Below the pieces are notes generated by a model that was given only the letters and a program-made list of their open reading frames with translations, made no database searches and had not been told where the DNA came from. From Saccharothrix obliqua (GTDB taxonomy: Bacteria > Actinomycetota > Actinomycetes > Mycobacteriales > Pseudonocardiaceae): 64,000 nt of DNA. A program made the translations under genes and the position numbers. This document shows, piece after piece, positions 44,211 through 53,221 of the stretch; the stretch's first letter is position 1, and every line of letters begins with the position of its first letter. The stretch spans positions 434,001 to 498,000 of the forward strand of contig NZ_JAHXGQ010000001.1 in the NCBI RefSeq assembly GCF_019375475.1, given 5' to 3'.

Positions 44211-45026
44211 TCAGCTCGTGGCCAGGGCGGGGCGGTGGTAGGTCAGGGGTGCGCCCTTCACGTCGTTCTCCAGGAGGGCGTCCCACTGGCGCTCGCCCTT
44301 GAGCACGCGTAGCAGGAACGCCGTCACCAACGCCCGCGCCAAGCGCTGCGCGCCGTGCGCCCCGCGGCCGTCCAGCAGGAGTTCGCTCCAGTGCCTGCCC
44401 TCGGCGAACCCGAGGTGCGACACCTTCGGCAGGGTCCGCACCTGCACCGGCCCCCGCCACGCCTCGGCGATCGCCTCCGCGTGCCCGACCGGCGGAGCGA
44501 TGCGGTCCTCCCCGGCGGCCAGGTGGAGGGCCGGCACGCCGACACCCCGGGCCGCGTCCAGAGCGGACGGCCGGGTCTCGGAGGCGGCCAGCGTCACCAC
44601 GGCCCGGACGCGCTCGTCGCCCGCCGCCGCCAACACCGCCGCGCCGCCACCGGCACCGTGCCCGGCCACGGCCAGCCGCTCCGCGTCGACGCTGATGTCG
44701 CCCTCGCCCAACCGCACGCCGGTGCACACGTCGAGCGCCGTCCGCAGGTCACCCGCGAGCAACCGCGCCGACAGCAGCGGCCCGCGGCGGGCACCGGGCG
44801 CGGTCGCCACGAAACCCCACGACGCCAGGTGCCGCAGCAACGCCCGGTACCGCGTCACGGGCTGCAACCAGCCGTGCCCGAACGCCACGGCGGGCAGGCC
44901 CAGGCCCACCGCCGGGGTGTAGACGAGGCCGGGCAGGCCGACCAGCGCCAGATCACCTCGCAGCACCCGGTGCTCACCGGGCCTGCCGAGCTGGTCGAGC
45001 ACCTGCTTCGCCGAGTAGCCGCTCAC
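44211..45026 (-). CDS. Alpha/beta hydrolase-fold protein lacking the nucleophile serine
   Basis: 271 residues with the alpha/beta hydrolase core: oxyanion region 'AVAFGHGWLQPVTRYRALLRHLASWGFVATAPGARRG', nucleophile elbow, acid 'HLAAGEDRIAPP' and His 'KVSHLGFAEG'. The elbow reads G-H-G-A-G-G, with Gly (GGT) where GxSxG enzymes have Ser. Either the protein is not a hydrolase or it works differently. GTG 45026 is used; longer frames enter the glmS promoter region. The position between the Rv3439c-like gene and glmS matches Rv3438. Confidence 0.8.
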   Translation of the reverse strand: MSGYSAKQVLDQLGRPGEHRVLRGDLALVGLPGLVYTPAVGLGLPAVAFGHGWLQPVTRYRALLRHLASWGFVATAPGARRGPLLSARLLAGDLRTALDVCTGVRLGEGDISVDAERLAVAGHGAGGGAAVLAAAGDERVRAVVTLAASETRPSALDAARGVGVPALHLAAGEDRIAPPVGHAEAIAEAWRGPVQVRTLPKVSHLGFAEGRHWSELLLDGRGAHGAQRLARALVTAFLLRVLKGERQWDALLENDVKGAPLTYHRPALATS

Positions 45027-45069
45027 CGCGTGAACGGTAGTCGATCGCCCGCCGGCCCCGCACGCCCGG

Positions 45070-45085
45070 ATTGGTCTACACCAAT
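45070..45085. promoter_or_regulatory. DasR/NagR-like palindrome upstream of glmS
   Basis: ATTGGTCTACACCAAT has perfect 6-bp arms around CTAC. Its core TGGTCTACACCA matches the GntR-family DasR/NagR site TGGTCTAGACCA at 11 of 12 positions. It lies 75 bp before the glmS GTG and 43 bp from the divergent hydrolase start. Confidence 0.6.
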
Positions 45086-45160
45086 ACCGGGTGCGACCTG
45101 GGGAAACACCCGCGAACGTCACTTTCCGAAGGTGGCGCTGGTCTGGTTACGCTGTGCGGC

Positions 45161-47023
45161 GTGTGCGGAATCGTGGGATACGTGGGCCACCGCCCGGCGC
45201 TGGACGTCGTGCTGGACGGGCTGCGACGGCTGGAGTACCGGGGCTACGACTCGGCGGGCGTCGCGGTGCTGGACGGCGCGGGCAACCTGGCCGTCGAGCG
45301 CAAGGCCGGCCGGCTGGCCAACCTGGAGGAGCGCCTGGACGAGGTGGGCCGCGCCGGCTTCGCGGGCACGGCCGGCATGGGCCACACCCGCTGGGCCACG
45401 CACGGCGCGCCCGTCGACCGCAACTCCCACCCGCACCGCGACGCGACCGGCCGGGTGGCCGTCGTCCACAACGGCATCATCGAGAACTTCGCCGCGCTCC
45501 GCGCGGAACTGGAGGGGCTCGGCGTCGAGCTGACCAGCGACACCGACACCGAGACCACCGCCCACCTGATCGCCCTCGCCTACCGGGACGGCGACACGCG
45601 GGGCGACCTCCCGGCCAGCGTGCGCTCGGTGGTCCGCCGCCTGGAGGGCGCGTTCACGCTGGTCGTCACGCACGCCGACGAACCGGACCTGGTGGTCGCC
45701 GCCCGCCGCTCCTCGCCGCTGGTGGTGGGCGTCGGCGAGGGTGAGACGTTCGTCGCGTCCGACGTGTCCGCGTTCATCGAGCACACCCGCGAGGCCGTCG
45801 AACTCGGCCAGGACCAGGTGGTCGTGATCGACCGCGCCGGCTACACCGTGACCGACTTCCGGGGCGAACCCGCCGCGGCCACCCCGTTCACGGTCGACTG
45901 GGACCTGTCCGCCGCCGAGAAGGGCGGCCACGAATACTTCATGCTCAAGGAGATCGAGGAGCAGCCCGAAGCGCTCGCGAACACCCTGCGCGGCCACTTC
46001 CGCGACGGCCGGGTGGTGCTCGACGAGCAACGCCTGTCCGACCAGGACCTGCGCGACGTGGACAAGGTGTTCGTCGTCGCCTGCGGCTCGGCCTACCACT
46101 CGGGCCTGGTCGCCAAGTACGCCATCGAGCACTGGACGCGCCTGCCGGTCGAGGTGGAGCTGGCCTCCGAGTTCCGCTACCGCGACCCGGTGCTGGACCG
46201 CGACACGCTGGTGGTCGCGGTGTCCCAGTCCGGCGAGACCGCCGACACGCTGGAGGCCGTCCGCCACGCCCGCGCCCAGAAGGCACGCGTGCTCGCCGTC
46301 TGCAACACCAACGGCGCGCAGATCCCGCGCGAGTCCGACGCGGTCCTCTACACGCACGCCGGCCCGGAGATCGGCGTGGCGTCGACCAAGGCGTTCCTCG
46401 CCCAGATCGCCGCCAACTACCTGGTCGGCCTCGCGCTGGCCCAGGCACGCGGCACGAAGTACCCCGACGAGGTGGCCCGCGAGTTCCACGAGCTGGAGAC
46501 GACGCCGGAGGCGGTGCGCCGGGTCCTCGGCACGGTCGACCAGGTGCGCGCCCTCGGCCGCGAGCTGGCCGACTCCAAGGCCGTCCTCTTCCTCGGCCGC
46601 CACGTCGGCTACCCGGTGGCCCTGGAAGGCGCGTTGAAGCTGAAGGAACTGGCCTACATGCACGCCGAGGGCTTCGCGGCGGGCGAGTTGAAGCACGGCC
46701 CGATCGCGTTGATCGAGCAGGGCCTGCCGGTGGTCGTGGTGATGCCCTCGCCCAAGGGCCGGCCGGTGCTGCACGCCAAGCTGGTGTCCAACATCAGCGA
46801 GATCCAGGCCCGCGGCGCGCGGACCGTCGTGATCGCCGAGGAGGGCGACGAGGCGGTGCGGCCGTTCGCGGACCACCTGGTGGAGCTGCCCGCCGTGTCC
46901 ACCCTCCTCCAGCCGCTGGTCTCCACCGTGCCGCTCCAGGTCCTGGCCGCCGAGATCGCCCGCAGCCGCGGCTACGACGTGGACAAGCCGCGCAACCTCG
47001 CGAAGTCCGTGACGGTCGAGTAG
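45161..47023 (+). CDS. glmS: Glutamine:fructose-6-phosphate aminotransferase
   Basis: Makes glucosamine-6-P from fructose-6-P and Gln, the first step to UDP-GlcNAc. The product is 620 residues starting at GTG 45161, so Cys2 ('MCGIVGYVG') becomes the N-terminal nucleophile after Met removal; this fixes the start. Glutaminase motifs 'GHTRWATHG' and 'SHPHRD', and two SIS domains ('VACGSAYHSG', 'VSQSGETADTLEA') are present, ending 'DKPRNLAKSVTVE'. A -10-like TACGCT at 45148-45153 lies 7 nt before the GTG, which would fit a leaderless mRNA. Confidence 0.97.
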   Translation: MCGIVGYVGHRPALDVVLDGLRRLEYRGYDSAGVAVLDGAGNLAVERKAGRLANLEERLDEVGRAGFAGTAGMGHTRWATHGAPVDRNSHPHRDATGRVAVVHNGIIENFAALRAELEGLGVELTSDTDTETTAHLIALAYRDGDTRGDLPASVRSVVRRLEGAFTLVVTHADEPDLVVAARRSSPLVVGVGEGETFVASDVSAFIEHTREAVELGQDQVVVIDRAGYTVTDFRGEPAAATPFTVDWDLSAAEKGGHEYFMLKEIEEQPEALANTLRGHFRDGRVVLDEQRLSDQDLRDVDKVFVVACGSAYHSGLVAKYAIEHWTRLPVEVELASEFRYRDPVLDRDTLVVAVSQSGETADTLEAVRHARAQKARVLAVCNTNGAQIPRESDAVLYTHAGPEIGVASTKAFLAQIAANYLVGLALAQARGTKYPDEVAREFHELETTPEAVRRVLGTVDQVRALGRELADSKAVLFLGRHVGYPVALEGALKLKELAYMHAEGFAAGELKHGPIALIEQGLPVVVVMPSPKGRPVLHAKLVSNISEIQARGARTVVIAEEGDEAVRPFADHLVELPAVSTLLQPLVSTVPLQVLAAEIARSRGYDVDKPRNLAKSVTVE

Positions 47024-47074
47024 GCCACCACCCGGCGGTGCGGCACGCGGCCGGACGCGGCAGGCTGTCCCGCT

Positions 47075-48475
47075 ATGCGGGGACTGTGGACCACCGCCCG
47101 GGTCCGGGCGGCCGAGGAACGGCTCATGGGGCGGGTGCCCACCGGATCGCTGATGCGGCGGGCCGCGTTCGGCGTCGCGGTGGCGGCGGCGGACGTGCTG
47201 GGCGGCAAGCGGCGGGTCGGGTTGCTGGTCGGCGCGGGCAACAACGGCGGTGACGCGTTGTGGGCCGGGTACTACCTGCGCCGACGCGGGTTCGCCGTGT
47301 CCGCCGTGCTGCTCGACCCGGAACGCGCGCACGCCGAGGGGCTGGCCGCGTTCCGGCGCGCGGGTGGTCGGGTCGTGGACCGGCTGGGCGAGGTCGACCT
47401 GGTGGTGGACGGCATCGTCGGCCTGTCCGGGCGCGGTCCGCTGCGGCCCGCCGCCGCCGAGCACGTGGCGCACCTGGACGCCCCGGTCCTCGCGGTCGAC
47501 TCGCCCAGCGGCGTCGACCCCGACACGGGCGCGGTGGACGGGCCCGCGGTGCGGGCGGCGGTCACCGTGACGTTCGGCTGCCTCAAACCCGTGCACGCGT
47601 TGGCCGACTGCGGCGAGGTGCGGTTGGTGGACATCGGTCTCGGCCCCGAACTCGCCGGGCCGGACCTGCTGGAACTCGACGTGGACGACGTCGGCTCGGC
47701 GTGGCCGGTGCCCGGTCCCACCGACGACAAGTACACGCAGGGCGTGACCGGCGTCGCGGCCGGGTCGGCGACCTACCCCGGCGCGGGCGTGCTGGCGACC
47801 GGCGCGGCGCTGCTCGCGACGTCCGGCATGGTCCGGTACGCCGGTGCGGCGGCGGAGGCCGTGCGGGCGCGGTGGCCGGAGGCCATCTGCACCGGGACGA
47901 CCACGGACGCCGGGCGCGTGCAGTCGTGGGTCGTCGGACCCGGCCTCGGCACCGGGCTGGGCGCGGAGGACGTGCTGCGGACCGTGCTGGGCGCGGGCGT
48001 GCCCGTGTGCGCGGACGCCGACGCGATCACCATGCTCGCCAACAACCCCGACCTGTGGGACGCCCGCGACCCGGGCACGCCCCTGGTGCTCACCCCGCAC
48101 GACCGGGAGTTCGAGCGGCTGGCGGGGGAGGTCGGCGCGGACCGGGTGGCGGCGGCGTCGCGGGCGGCGGTGCGGTTCGGCGCCGTGGTGCTGCTCAAGG
48201 GGCACGCCACGGTGGTGGCCGGCCCGGACGGGCGGGTGCTGGTCAACCGGGCCCGGACGTCGTGGGCGGCGACCGCCGGGTCGGGCGACGTGCTGTCCGG
48301 CCTGATCGGCGCGCTGCTGGCGGCCGGCCTGGACCCGCTGCTCGCGGCGGGCTGCGCCGCCCGGGTGCACGTGCTGGCCGCCGAGCTGGCCGCCGACGGC
48401 GCGCCCGTCACGGCGGGCGCGCTGCTCGCCGCGGTGCCGGACGCGATCCGCGCGGTGCGGCCGGAGCCGAAGTGA
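47075..48475 (+). CDS. nnr: Bifunctional NAD(P)HX epimerase / ADP-dependent dehydratase
   Basis: Repairs hydrated NAD(P)H. The 466-residue protein fuses an epimerase (YjeF-N, about 1-205: 'VGLLVGAGNNGGDALWAGYYLRRRG', 'DSPSGVDPDTG') to a ribokinase-like dehydratase (about 215-466: 'PLVLTPHDREFERL', 'TAGSGDVLSGLIGALLAAG', with the catalytic Asp in GSGDV). Follows glmS by 51 bp and precedes alr, an order conserved in actinobacteria (Rv3433c region). Confidence 0.94.
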   Translation: MRGLWTTARVRAAEERLMGRVPTGSLMRRAAFGVAVAAADVLGGKRRVGLLVGAGNNGGDALWAGYYLRRRGFAVSAVLLDPERAHAEGLAAFRRAGGRVVDRLGEVDLVVDGIVGLSGRGPLRPAAAEHVAHLDAPVLAVDSPSGVDPDTGAVDGPAVRAAVTVTFGCLKPVHALADCGEVRLVDIGLGPELAGPDLLELDVDDVGSAWPVPGPTDDKYTQGVTGVAAGSATYPGAGVLATGAALLATSGMVRYAGAAAEAVRARWPEAICTGTTTDAGRVQSWVVGPGLGTGLGAEDVLRTVLGAGVPVCADADAITMLANNPDLWDARDPGTPLVLTPHDREFERLAGEVGADRVAAASRAAVRFGAVVLLKGHATVVAGPDGRVLVNRARTSWAATAGSGDVLSGLIGALLAAGLDPLLAAGCAARVHVLAAELAADGAPVTAGALLAAVPDAIRAVRPEPK

Positions 48476-48518
48476 CGTGTTGGCCCATTCGGACGCCCGG
48501 ACCCCTCCCTGTGTCACC

Positions 48519-49631
48519 ATGAACGGTGTTATGGCTGCTCCACGCGCTGAGGTCGTGATCGACCTCGACAAGCTCCGGCACAACGTCTCCGTCCTGGCCG
48601 GTCACGCGCCCGCCGCGCGGACCATGGTCGTGGTCAAGGCCGACGGCTACGGGCACGGCGCGGTGGAGGTGGCGAGAGCGGCGCTGGAGGCGGGCGCGAC
48701 CTGGCTCGGCGCGTGCTCGCTGGCCGAGGCGCTGGTGCTGCGCGCCGCCGGTGTCCGCGCGCCGGTGCTGGCCTGGCTGGACCCGGTGGGCACGGACTAC
48801 GCGCCCGGCGTCGAAGCGGGCGTCGACCTGTCCGTGAGTTCGGCGCGGCAGCTCGCCGAGGTCGCCGAGGCCGCCCGCGCGGTCGGCAGGCGGGCCGCGA
48901 TCCACCTCAAGATCGACACCGGGCTGTCCCGCAACGGGTGCCCGGCGCACGAGTGGGGCGCGCTGGTGGAGAAGGCCGCCGCCACGCCCGAGGTGGAGGT
49001 GCGTGCCGTGTGGTCGCACCTGGCGTGCGCCGACGAGATCGGGCACCCGGCGACCGACGCGCAGGCCGCGCGGTTCGCCGACGCCTGCGGCGAGGCCGTG
49101 GCGGCGGGCCTGGACCCGATGCGGCACATCGCGAACTCGGCCGCCGTGCTCACCCGCCCCGACCTGCACTTCGACCTCGTGCGGCCGGGTATCGCGGTGT
49201 ACGGGCTGAACCCGGTGCCGGTGCCGGTCGACCTGCGGCCGGTGATGACGTTCCGGTCGTCGGTGGCGGCCGTCAAGAGGATCGCGGCGGGCGACGCCGT
49301 GTCGTACGGGTTCACCTGGACCGCTCCGGCGGACACGACGGTGGCGCTGGTGCCCGTCGGCTACGCGGACGGCGTGCCGCGTGCCCTGTCCAACCGGATG
49401 GACGTGTGGCTCGGCGGTCGGCGGCGGCCCGTCGTCGGTCGCGTGTGCATGGACCAGCTCGTGGTGGACTGCGGGGACGACCTGGTCGTCGAGGGCGACG
49501 AGGTGGTGTTGTTCGGCTCCGGCGAGCACGGCGAGCCGACCGCCCGCGAGTGGGCCGACCGCACCGGCACCATCGACTACGAGATCGTCACCGGCATGTA
49601 CCGGCCGCGGGTGACCAGGACCTACCGGTGA
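48519..49631 (+). CDS. alr: Alanine racemase
   Basis: PLP enzyme making D-Ala for peptidoglycan, about 370 residues. PLP Lys is in 'VVVKADGYGHGAVEV'; the second catalytic base Tyr is in 'DAVSYGFTW', and 'CMDQLVVDCGDD' is the usual C-terminal-domain motif. ATG 48519 is chosen; ATG 48531 is equally possible since neither has a clear Shine-Dalgarno. The TGA overlaps the next gene's GTG (GTGA). Confidence 0.95.
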   Translation: MNGVMAAPRAEVVIDLDKLRHNVSVLAGHAPAARTMVVVKADGYGHGAVEVARAALEAGATWLGACSLAEALVLRAAGVRAPVLAWLDPVGTDYAPGVEAGVDLSVSSARQLAEVAEAARAVGRRAAIHLKIDTGLSRNGCPAHEWGALVEKAAATPEVEVRAVWSHLACADEIGHPATDAQAARFADACGEAVAAGLDPMRHIANSAAVLTRPDLHFDLVRPGIAVYGLNPVPVPVDLRPVMTFRSSVAAVKRIAAGDAVSYGFTWTAPADTTVALVPVGYADGVPRALSNRMDVWLGGRRRPVVGRVCMDQLVVDCGDDLVVEGDEVVLFGSGEHGEPTAREWADRTGTIDYEIVTGMYRPRVTRTYR

Positions 49632-50722
49632 ACGCGGTGTGGAAGGCCGTCGGCTGGGCCGGCGGCGTCCTGGGCGCGGCGGCCACCGGCGCCGCGGTCG
49701 GCCTGGTGGCGAACCAGCGGCGGGCGGCCGAGCGCCGGCCGGTCGGGGTGCCGGAGGAGCCGCCGGGCGAGCTGCGCCCCACCCGCGAGTCGACGGTGGC
49801 GGCCGACGACGGCGTGCCGCTGGCCGCGGAGGAGGTCGACCCGGACGACGGCGGCGAGCCCGCGCTGACCGTCGTGCTGGTGCACGGTTTCGCGCTGGAC
49901 CGGCGGTCCTGGCACTTCCAGCGGCGCGACCTGGCGGCGCTCACCGAGCCCCGGGTCCGGCAGGTGCTCTACGACCAGCGGGGCCACGGCCGGTCCGGCC
50001 GGTCCGGCGCCGAGTCGAGCACCATCGACCAGCTCGCCCGCGACCTGGACGCGGTGTTGCGGACCCTGGCGCCGGACGGGCCGTTGGTGCTCGTCGGGCA
50101 CTCCATGGGCGGTATGACGATCATGGCGTTGGCGGAGCAGCGGCCGGAGCTGTTCGCGGACCGGGTGCGCGGCGTGGCGTTGATCGGCACGGCGGCGGGC
50201 GCGGTCGGCGGCGCCGGGCTGCCCAAGTCCGTGCTGTCCCGGTACAACCCGGTGACGCTGGGCGTGGGCAGGCTCGCCGGCCTCCAGCCGGACCTCGTGG
50301 AGTGGGCGCGGCGGCGGGCGGGCACGGTGACGCGGCGCGGCATCCGGGTGCTGGCGTTCGGCGACCGGCACGTCGACCCGTCGCTGGTCGACCTGATGGA
50401 CCGGATGATCGCCGGCACGTCGGTGCAGGTGCTCACCGAGTTCCTGGAGACGCTGGGCACGCACAACCGGTACAAGGCGCTGGCCGGGTTGCGGCACTGC
50501 GAGGTGCTGGTGGTCGGCGGCGACGCGGACCGGCTGACGCCGTTCTCGCACGCCGAGCGGATGGCGGCGGAGATGCCGCACGGCGAACTGGTCCGCGCGG
50601 CCGGCGCGGGTCACATGGTGATGTTGGAGCGCCCCGACGTGGTGACCGGGCACCTGGCGGCCCTGGCCCGGCGCTGCGCGGTGGGCCGGACGGAGAGCAG
50701 GCGGCGGTGGCGACGAGCGTGA
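49628..50722 (+). CDS. Alpha/beta hydrolase with N-terminal membrane segment
   Basis: 364 residues. A hydrophobic N-terminal segment (about 5-27, 'VGWAGGVLGAAATGAAVGLVAN') may anchor it; the hydrolase domain follows. Nucleophile Ser in 'VGHSMGG', acid in 'VGGDADRLTPF', His in 'AAGAGHMVMLERP'; oxyanion 'LVHGFALDRRSWHFQ'. The substrate is unknown. GTG 49628 overlaps the alr stop. An alpha/beta hydrolase between alr and tsaE is common in actinomycetes. Confidence 0.88.
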   Translation: MNAVWKAVGWAGGVLGAAATGAAVGLVANQRRAAERRPVGVPEEPPGELRPTRESTVAADDGVPLAAEEVDPDDGGEPALTVVLVHGFALDRRSWHFQRRDLAALTEPRVRQVLYDQRGHGRSGRSGAESSTIDQLARDLDAVLRTLAPDGPLVLVGHSMGGMTIMALAEQRPELFADRVRGVALIGTAAGAVGGAGLPKSVLSRYNPVTLGVGRLAGLQPDLVEWARRRAGTVTRRGIRVLAFGDRHVDPSLVDLMDRMIAGTSVQVLTEFLETLGTHNRYKALAGLRHCEVLVVGGDADRLTPFSHAERMAAEMPHGELVRAAGAGHMVMLERPDVVTGHLAALARRCAVGRTESRRRWRRA

Positions 50723-51171
50723 CCCTCCCGAAGGTGGAGGACACCGAGGAGTTCGGGCGCAGGTTGGGCGGGCTGGTGCGGGGCGGCGACCTGCTGCTGC
50801 TCGCCGGTCCGCTGGGCGCGGGCAAGACCGCGCTGGTGCGCGGGCTCGCGGCCGGGCTGGGCGTGGGCGGGCGGGTCAGCTCGCCGACGTTCGTGATCGC
50901 CCGCGTGCACGACCCCGCGCCGGGCGGGCGCGGCGTGCCGCTGGTGCACGTCGACGCGTACCGGCTGGGCGGCGACCTGGGCGAGCTGGACGACCTCGAC
51001 CTGGACACCGACCTGGTGGACGCCGTGGTGGCCGTGGAGTGGGGCGAGGGCGGCGCGGAGCGGCTGTCCGAGGACCACCTGCTGATCACCCTGGAACGTC
51101 ACGACGACGACGTCCGCACGGCCCGCCTGGAGCCGCACGGCGCGTGGGCCGCCCGCGAACTGCCGGTGTGA
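50707..51171 (+). CDS. tsaE: tRNA t6A biosynthesis ATPase TsaE
   Basis: Works with TsaB and TsaD to make threonylcarbamoyl-adenosine at tRNA position 37. The product is 154 residues with P-loop 'GPLGAGKTALVRG', switch-like 'SSPTFVIARVH' and 'LVHVDAYRLGG', and 'VAVEWGEG'. The start is GTG 50707, or GTG 50719, which overlaps the upstream stop exactly (GTGA). The partner genes tsaB-rimI-tsaD lie 2.1 kb away, separated by a minus-strand cassette. Confidence 0.94.
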   Translation: MATSVTLPKVEDTEEFGRRLGGLVRGGDLLLLAGPLGAGKTALVRGLAAGLGVGGRVSSPTFVIARVHDPAPGGRGVPLVHVDAYRLGGDLGELDDLDLDTDLVDAVVAVEWGEGGAERLSEDHLLITLERHDDDVRTARLEPHGAWAARELPV

Positions 51172-51180
51172 GCCGGGGGC

Positions 51181-52509
51181 TCACCGCAGCTCGCGCTTGA
51201 GCACCTTGCCCATGTCGTTGCGGGGCAAGGATTCCACGTACCGGACCACGCGGGGCCGCTTGTGCGGGGTGAGCAGGCGGGCCACGTGGTCGGCCAGCTC
51301 CTCCGGCGTGGCCGGTGTCGTGGTGGGCACCACCCACGCCACGACCCGCTCGCCGAGGTCGTCGTCCGGTTCGCCGGTCACCGCGACCTCGGCGACGCCG
51401 GGGTGCTCCAGCAGGGCGTTCTCGACCTCGCCCGCGCCGATCTTGTAACCACCGCTCTTGATCAGGTCGGTGGCGCGCCTGCCCACCAGCCGCAGGTAGC
51501 CGTCCGGTTCCACGACGGCCAGGTCGCCGGTGCGGAACCACCCGTCCTCGGTGAACGCCGCGCGCGTGGCGTCCGGCCGGTTCAGGTACTCCAGGAACAG
51601 GTTCGGCCCGCGCACCTCGACCTCGCCCGGCTCGTCGCCGACGACCCGCACCTCCACGCCGTCCAGCGGCGGGCCGACGGTGCCGGGCCGCCGGTCGCCG
51701 GACGCGCGGACGCTGGTGTTCATCAACGTCTCGGTCATCCCGTACCGCTCGACCACGCGCTGCCCGGTCAGGGCCGTCAGCTCGGCGTGCAGCGTCGCGG
51801 GCAGCGGCGCGGAACCGGACACCAGCAGGCGGGCCTTCGCGAACGACGCCGCGTGCTCCGGCGCGCGTGCGATCCGGTGGTACATGGTGGGCACGCCGAA
51901 CAACACCGTGCCGTCGCCGTCCAGCGCCCCGGCCGCCGCCGCGACGTCGAACGAGCCCAGGTGGTGCACGGTGCCACCGCGCCGCAGCGGCCCGATCACC
52001 CCGATGCCCAGGCCGTGCACGTGGAACAGCGGCAGGCCGTGCACCACCACGTCGTCGGCGGTCCACTCCCACGCGTCGGCCAACGCGTCCAGGTTCGTCG
52101 CGAGCGCCCGGCGCGGCAGCACCACGCCCTTCGGCGGCCCGGTCGTGCCGGACGTGTAGACGATCAACGCGGGTGCTCCGGCGGGTGGTTCCGGCAGGTC
52201 CGCGGGCGGGCCGGTGGGCAGCACGTCGTCCACCACCAGGTCCGGCGCGCTGTCGGTGAGGACGTGGTCGAGTTCGCGTTCCCCGAGCTTCGGGTTCAGC
52301 GGCACCACGGGCACGCCCGCCAGCAGCGCGCCGACCACCGCGACGCAGGTGCGCGCGTCCGACCGCGCCCACACCGCGATCCGCCGCCGCCCGACCAGCC
52401 CGGCGGCGACGGCGCGGGCCTGCTCGGCCAGTTCCGGGTAGGTCAGCTCGTGGCCGGGGAACCGCAGGGCCACTTTCGCGGGCGTCGACGCCAGGGCGGG
52501 CAGCAGCAT
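51181..52509 (-). CDS. matB: Malonyl-CoA synthetase (MatB-type acyl-CoA ligase)
   Basis: Activates malonate (and often methylmalonate) to the CoA thioester with ATP. The product is 442 residues; ANL-superfamily motifs: P-loop-like 'VYTSGTTGPPKGVV', 'GLPLFHVHGLGIGV', 'ERYGMTETLMNTSVR', 'GWFRTGDLAVVEPDGYLRLVGR', and C-terminal Lys in 'NDMGKVLKREL'. The active-site stretch and 'RADxxRPGTVGPPL' region closely follow Streptomyces MatB as I recall it. It lies downstream of merR-trxA on the same strand with a gap of about 35 bp, so probably one operon. Confidence 0.88.
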   Translation of the reverse strand: MLLPALASTPAKVALRFPGHELTYPELAEQARAVAAGLVGRRRIAVWARSDARTCVAVVGALLAGVPVVPLNPKLGERELDHVLTDSAPDLVVDDVLPTGPPADLPEPPAGAPALIVYTSGTTGPPKGVVLPRRALATNLDALADAWEWTADDVVVHGLPLFHVHGLGIGVIGPLRRGGTVHHLGSFDVAAAAGALDGDGTVLFGVPTMYHRIARAPEHAASFAKARLLVSGSAPLPATLHAELTALTGQRVVERYGMTETLMNTSVRASGDRRPGTVGPPLDGVEVRVVGDEPGEVEVRGPNLFLEYLNRPDATRAAFTEDGWFRTGDLAVVEPDGYLRLVGRRATDLIKSGGYKIGAGEVENALLEHPGVAEVAVTGEPDDDLGERVVAWVVPTTTPATPEELADHVARLLTPHKRPRVVRYVESLPRNDMGKVLKRELR

Positions 52510-52543
52510 CCGCCCACCTTGGCGGCAGCCGGCGCGGCACGCA

Positions 52544-52849
52544 TCACAAGTGTGCTTCGAGCCACGTCTTGAGCTGCGCCTTCGGCCGCGCGCCGACCAC
52601 CTCCGCGACCAGCTCGCCGTCCCGGTAGAGGTGGAGCGTCGGCAGGCCGAGCACGCCCCGGTCGCGCGCGGTGGTCGGGTTCGCGTCGGTGTCGATCTTC
52701 GCGAACGTGACGGCGGGCAGCTCCCGGTCCAGCTCGGCCAGCACCGGTTCGATCATCCGGCACGGCGGGCACCAGGTGGCGGTGAACTCGACCAGCACCG
52801 CGCCGGTGCTGGTCTGGTCGGTGAACGTCTCGTCGGTCAGCGCGTGCAC
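52544..52849 (-). CDS. trxA: Thioredoxin
   Basis: 101 residues with the active site W-C-P-P-C ('EFTATWCPPCRMIEPVL'), not the classic WCGPC; the first-loop Pro change alters redox potential in known variants. The cis-Pro motif 'VLGLPTLHLYRDGE' is intact. Its start lies inside the end of the merR gene (13-nt overlap), so the two are coupled. An extra thioredoxin paired with a MerR regulator suggests redox-responsive control. Confidence 0.93.
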   Translation of the reverse strand: MHALTDETFTDQTSTGAVLVEFTATWCPPCRMIEPVLAELDRELPAVTFAKIDTDANPTTARDRGVLGLPTLHLYRDGELVAEVVGARPKAQLKTWLEAHL

Positions 52850-53208
52850 GGTCGTCTCCTCAGCTCTGCCTGGTCCAGTTGCGCGCGCACCCGCTCACGG
52901 GCGGCTTCCAGCCGGTCGATGCACTCGTCCAGCTCGGCGAGCTTGCGCCGGTACACCGCCACCGACGCGGGGCACGCGTCCCCGCTGGGGTGGCCGGTGC
53001 GCAGGCACTCCACGAACGGCCGGGTGTCCTCCAGCGCGAACCCGATCCCGGTCAGCGACCGGATCTCGGCGACCAGGCGCACATCGTCCTCGTCGTATTC
53101 GCGTTGCCCGTTCGCGCTGCGGCGTGCGGTGAGCAGACCCAGGGACTCGTAGTAACGCAGCGCCCTGGTGGTCGTCCCACCCCGCCGTGCCAGTTCACCG
53201 ATGCGCAC
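52837..53208 (-). CDS. MerR-family transcriptional regulator with four cysteines
   Basis: 123 residues. The MerR winged helix (about 1-70: 'VRIGELARRGGTTTRALRYYESLGLL') and a coiled-coil dimerisation helix are present. Cys68, Cys79, Cys96 and Cys121 could sense thiol redox state or a metal; the pattern is not that of SoxR or MerR proper. GTG 53208 has GGAGG 8 nt upstream, which rejects the long frame upstream. A perfect 10-bp palindrome (53222-53243) lies just upstream and is the likely operator. Overlaps trxA. Confidence 0.9.
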   Translation of the reverse strand: MRIGELARRGGTTTRALRYYESLGLLTARRSANGQREYDEDDVRLVAEIRSLTGIGFALEDTRPFVECLRTGHPSGDACPASVAVYRRKLAELDECIDRLEAARERVRAQLDQAELRRRPCTR

Positions 53209-53221
53209 GTGCCGATCCTCC

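Noticed and set aside
45071-45160. A longer GlmS start at 45071
   Set aside because: GlmS needs Cys directly after the initiator Met; only GTG 45161 gives this, and the extension overlaps the putative operator.
45119-48583. A 1154-codon minus-strand frame over glmS, nnr and the alr start
   Set aside because: Antisense to well-supported genes; composition typical of shadow frames.
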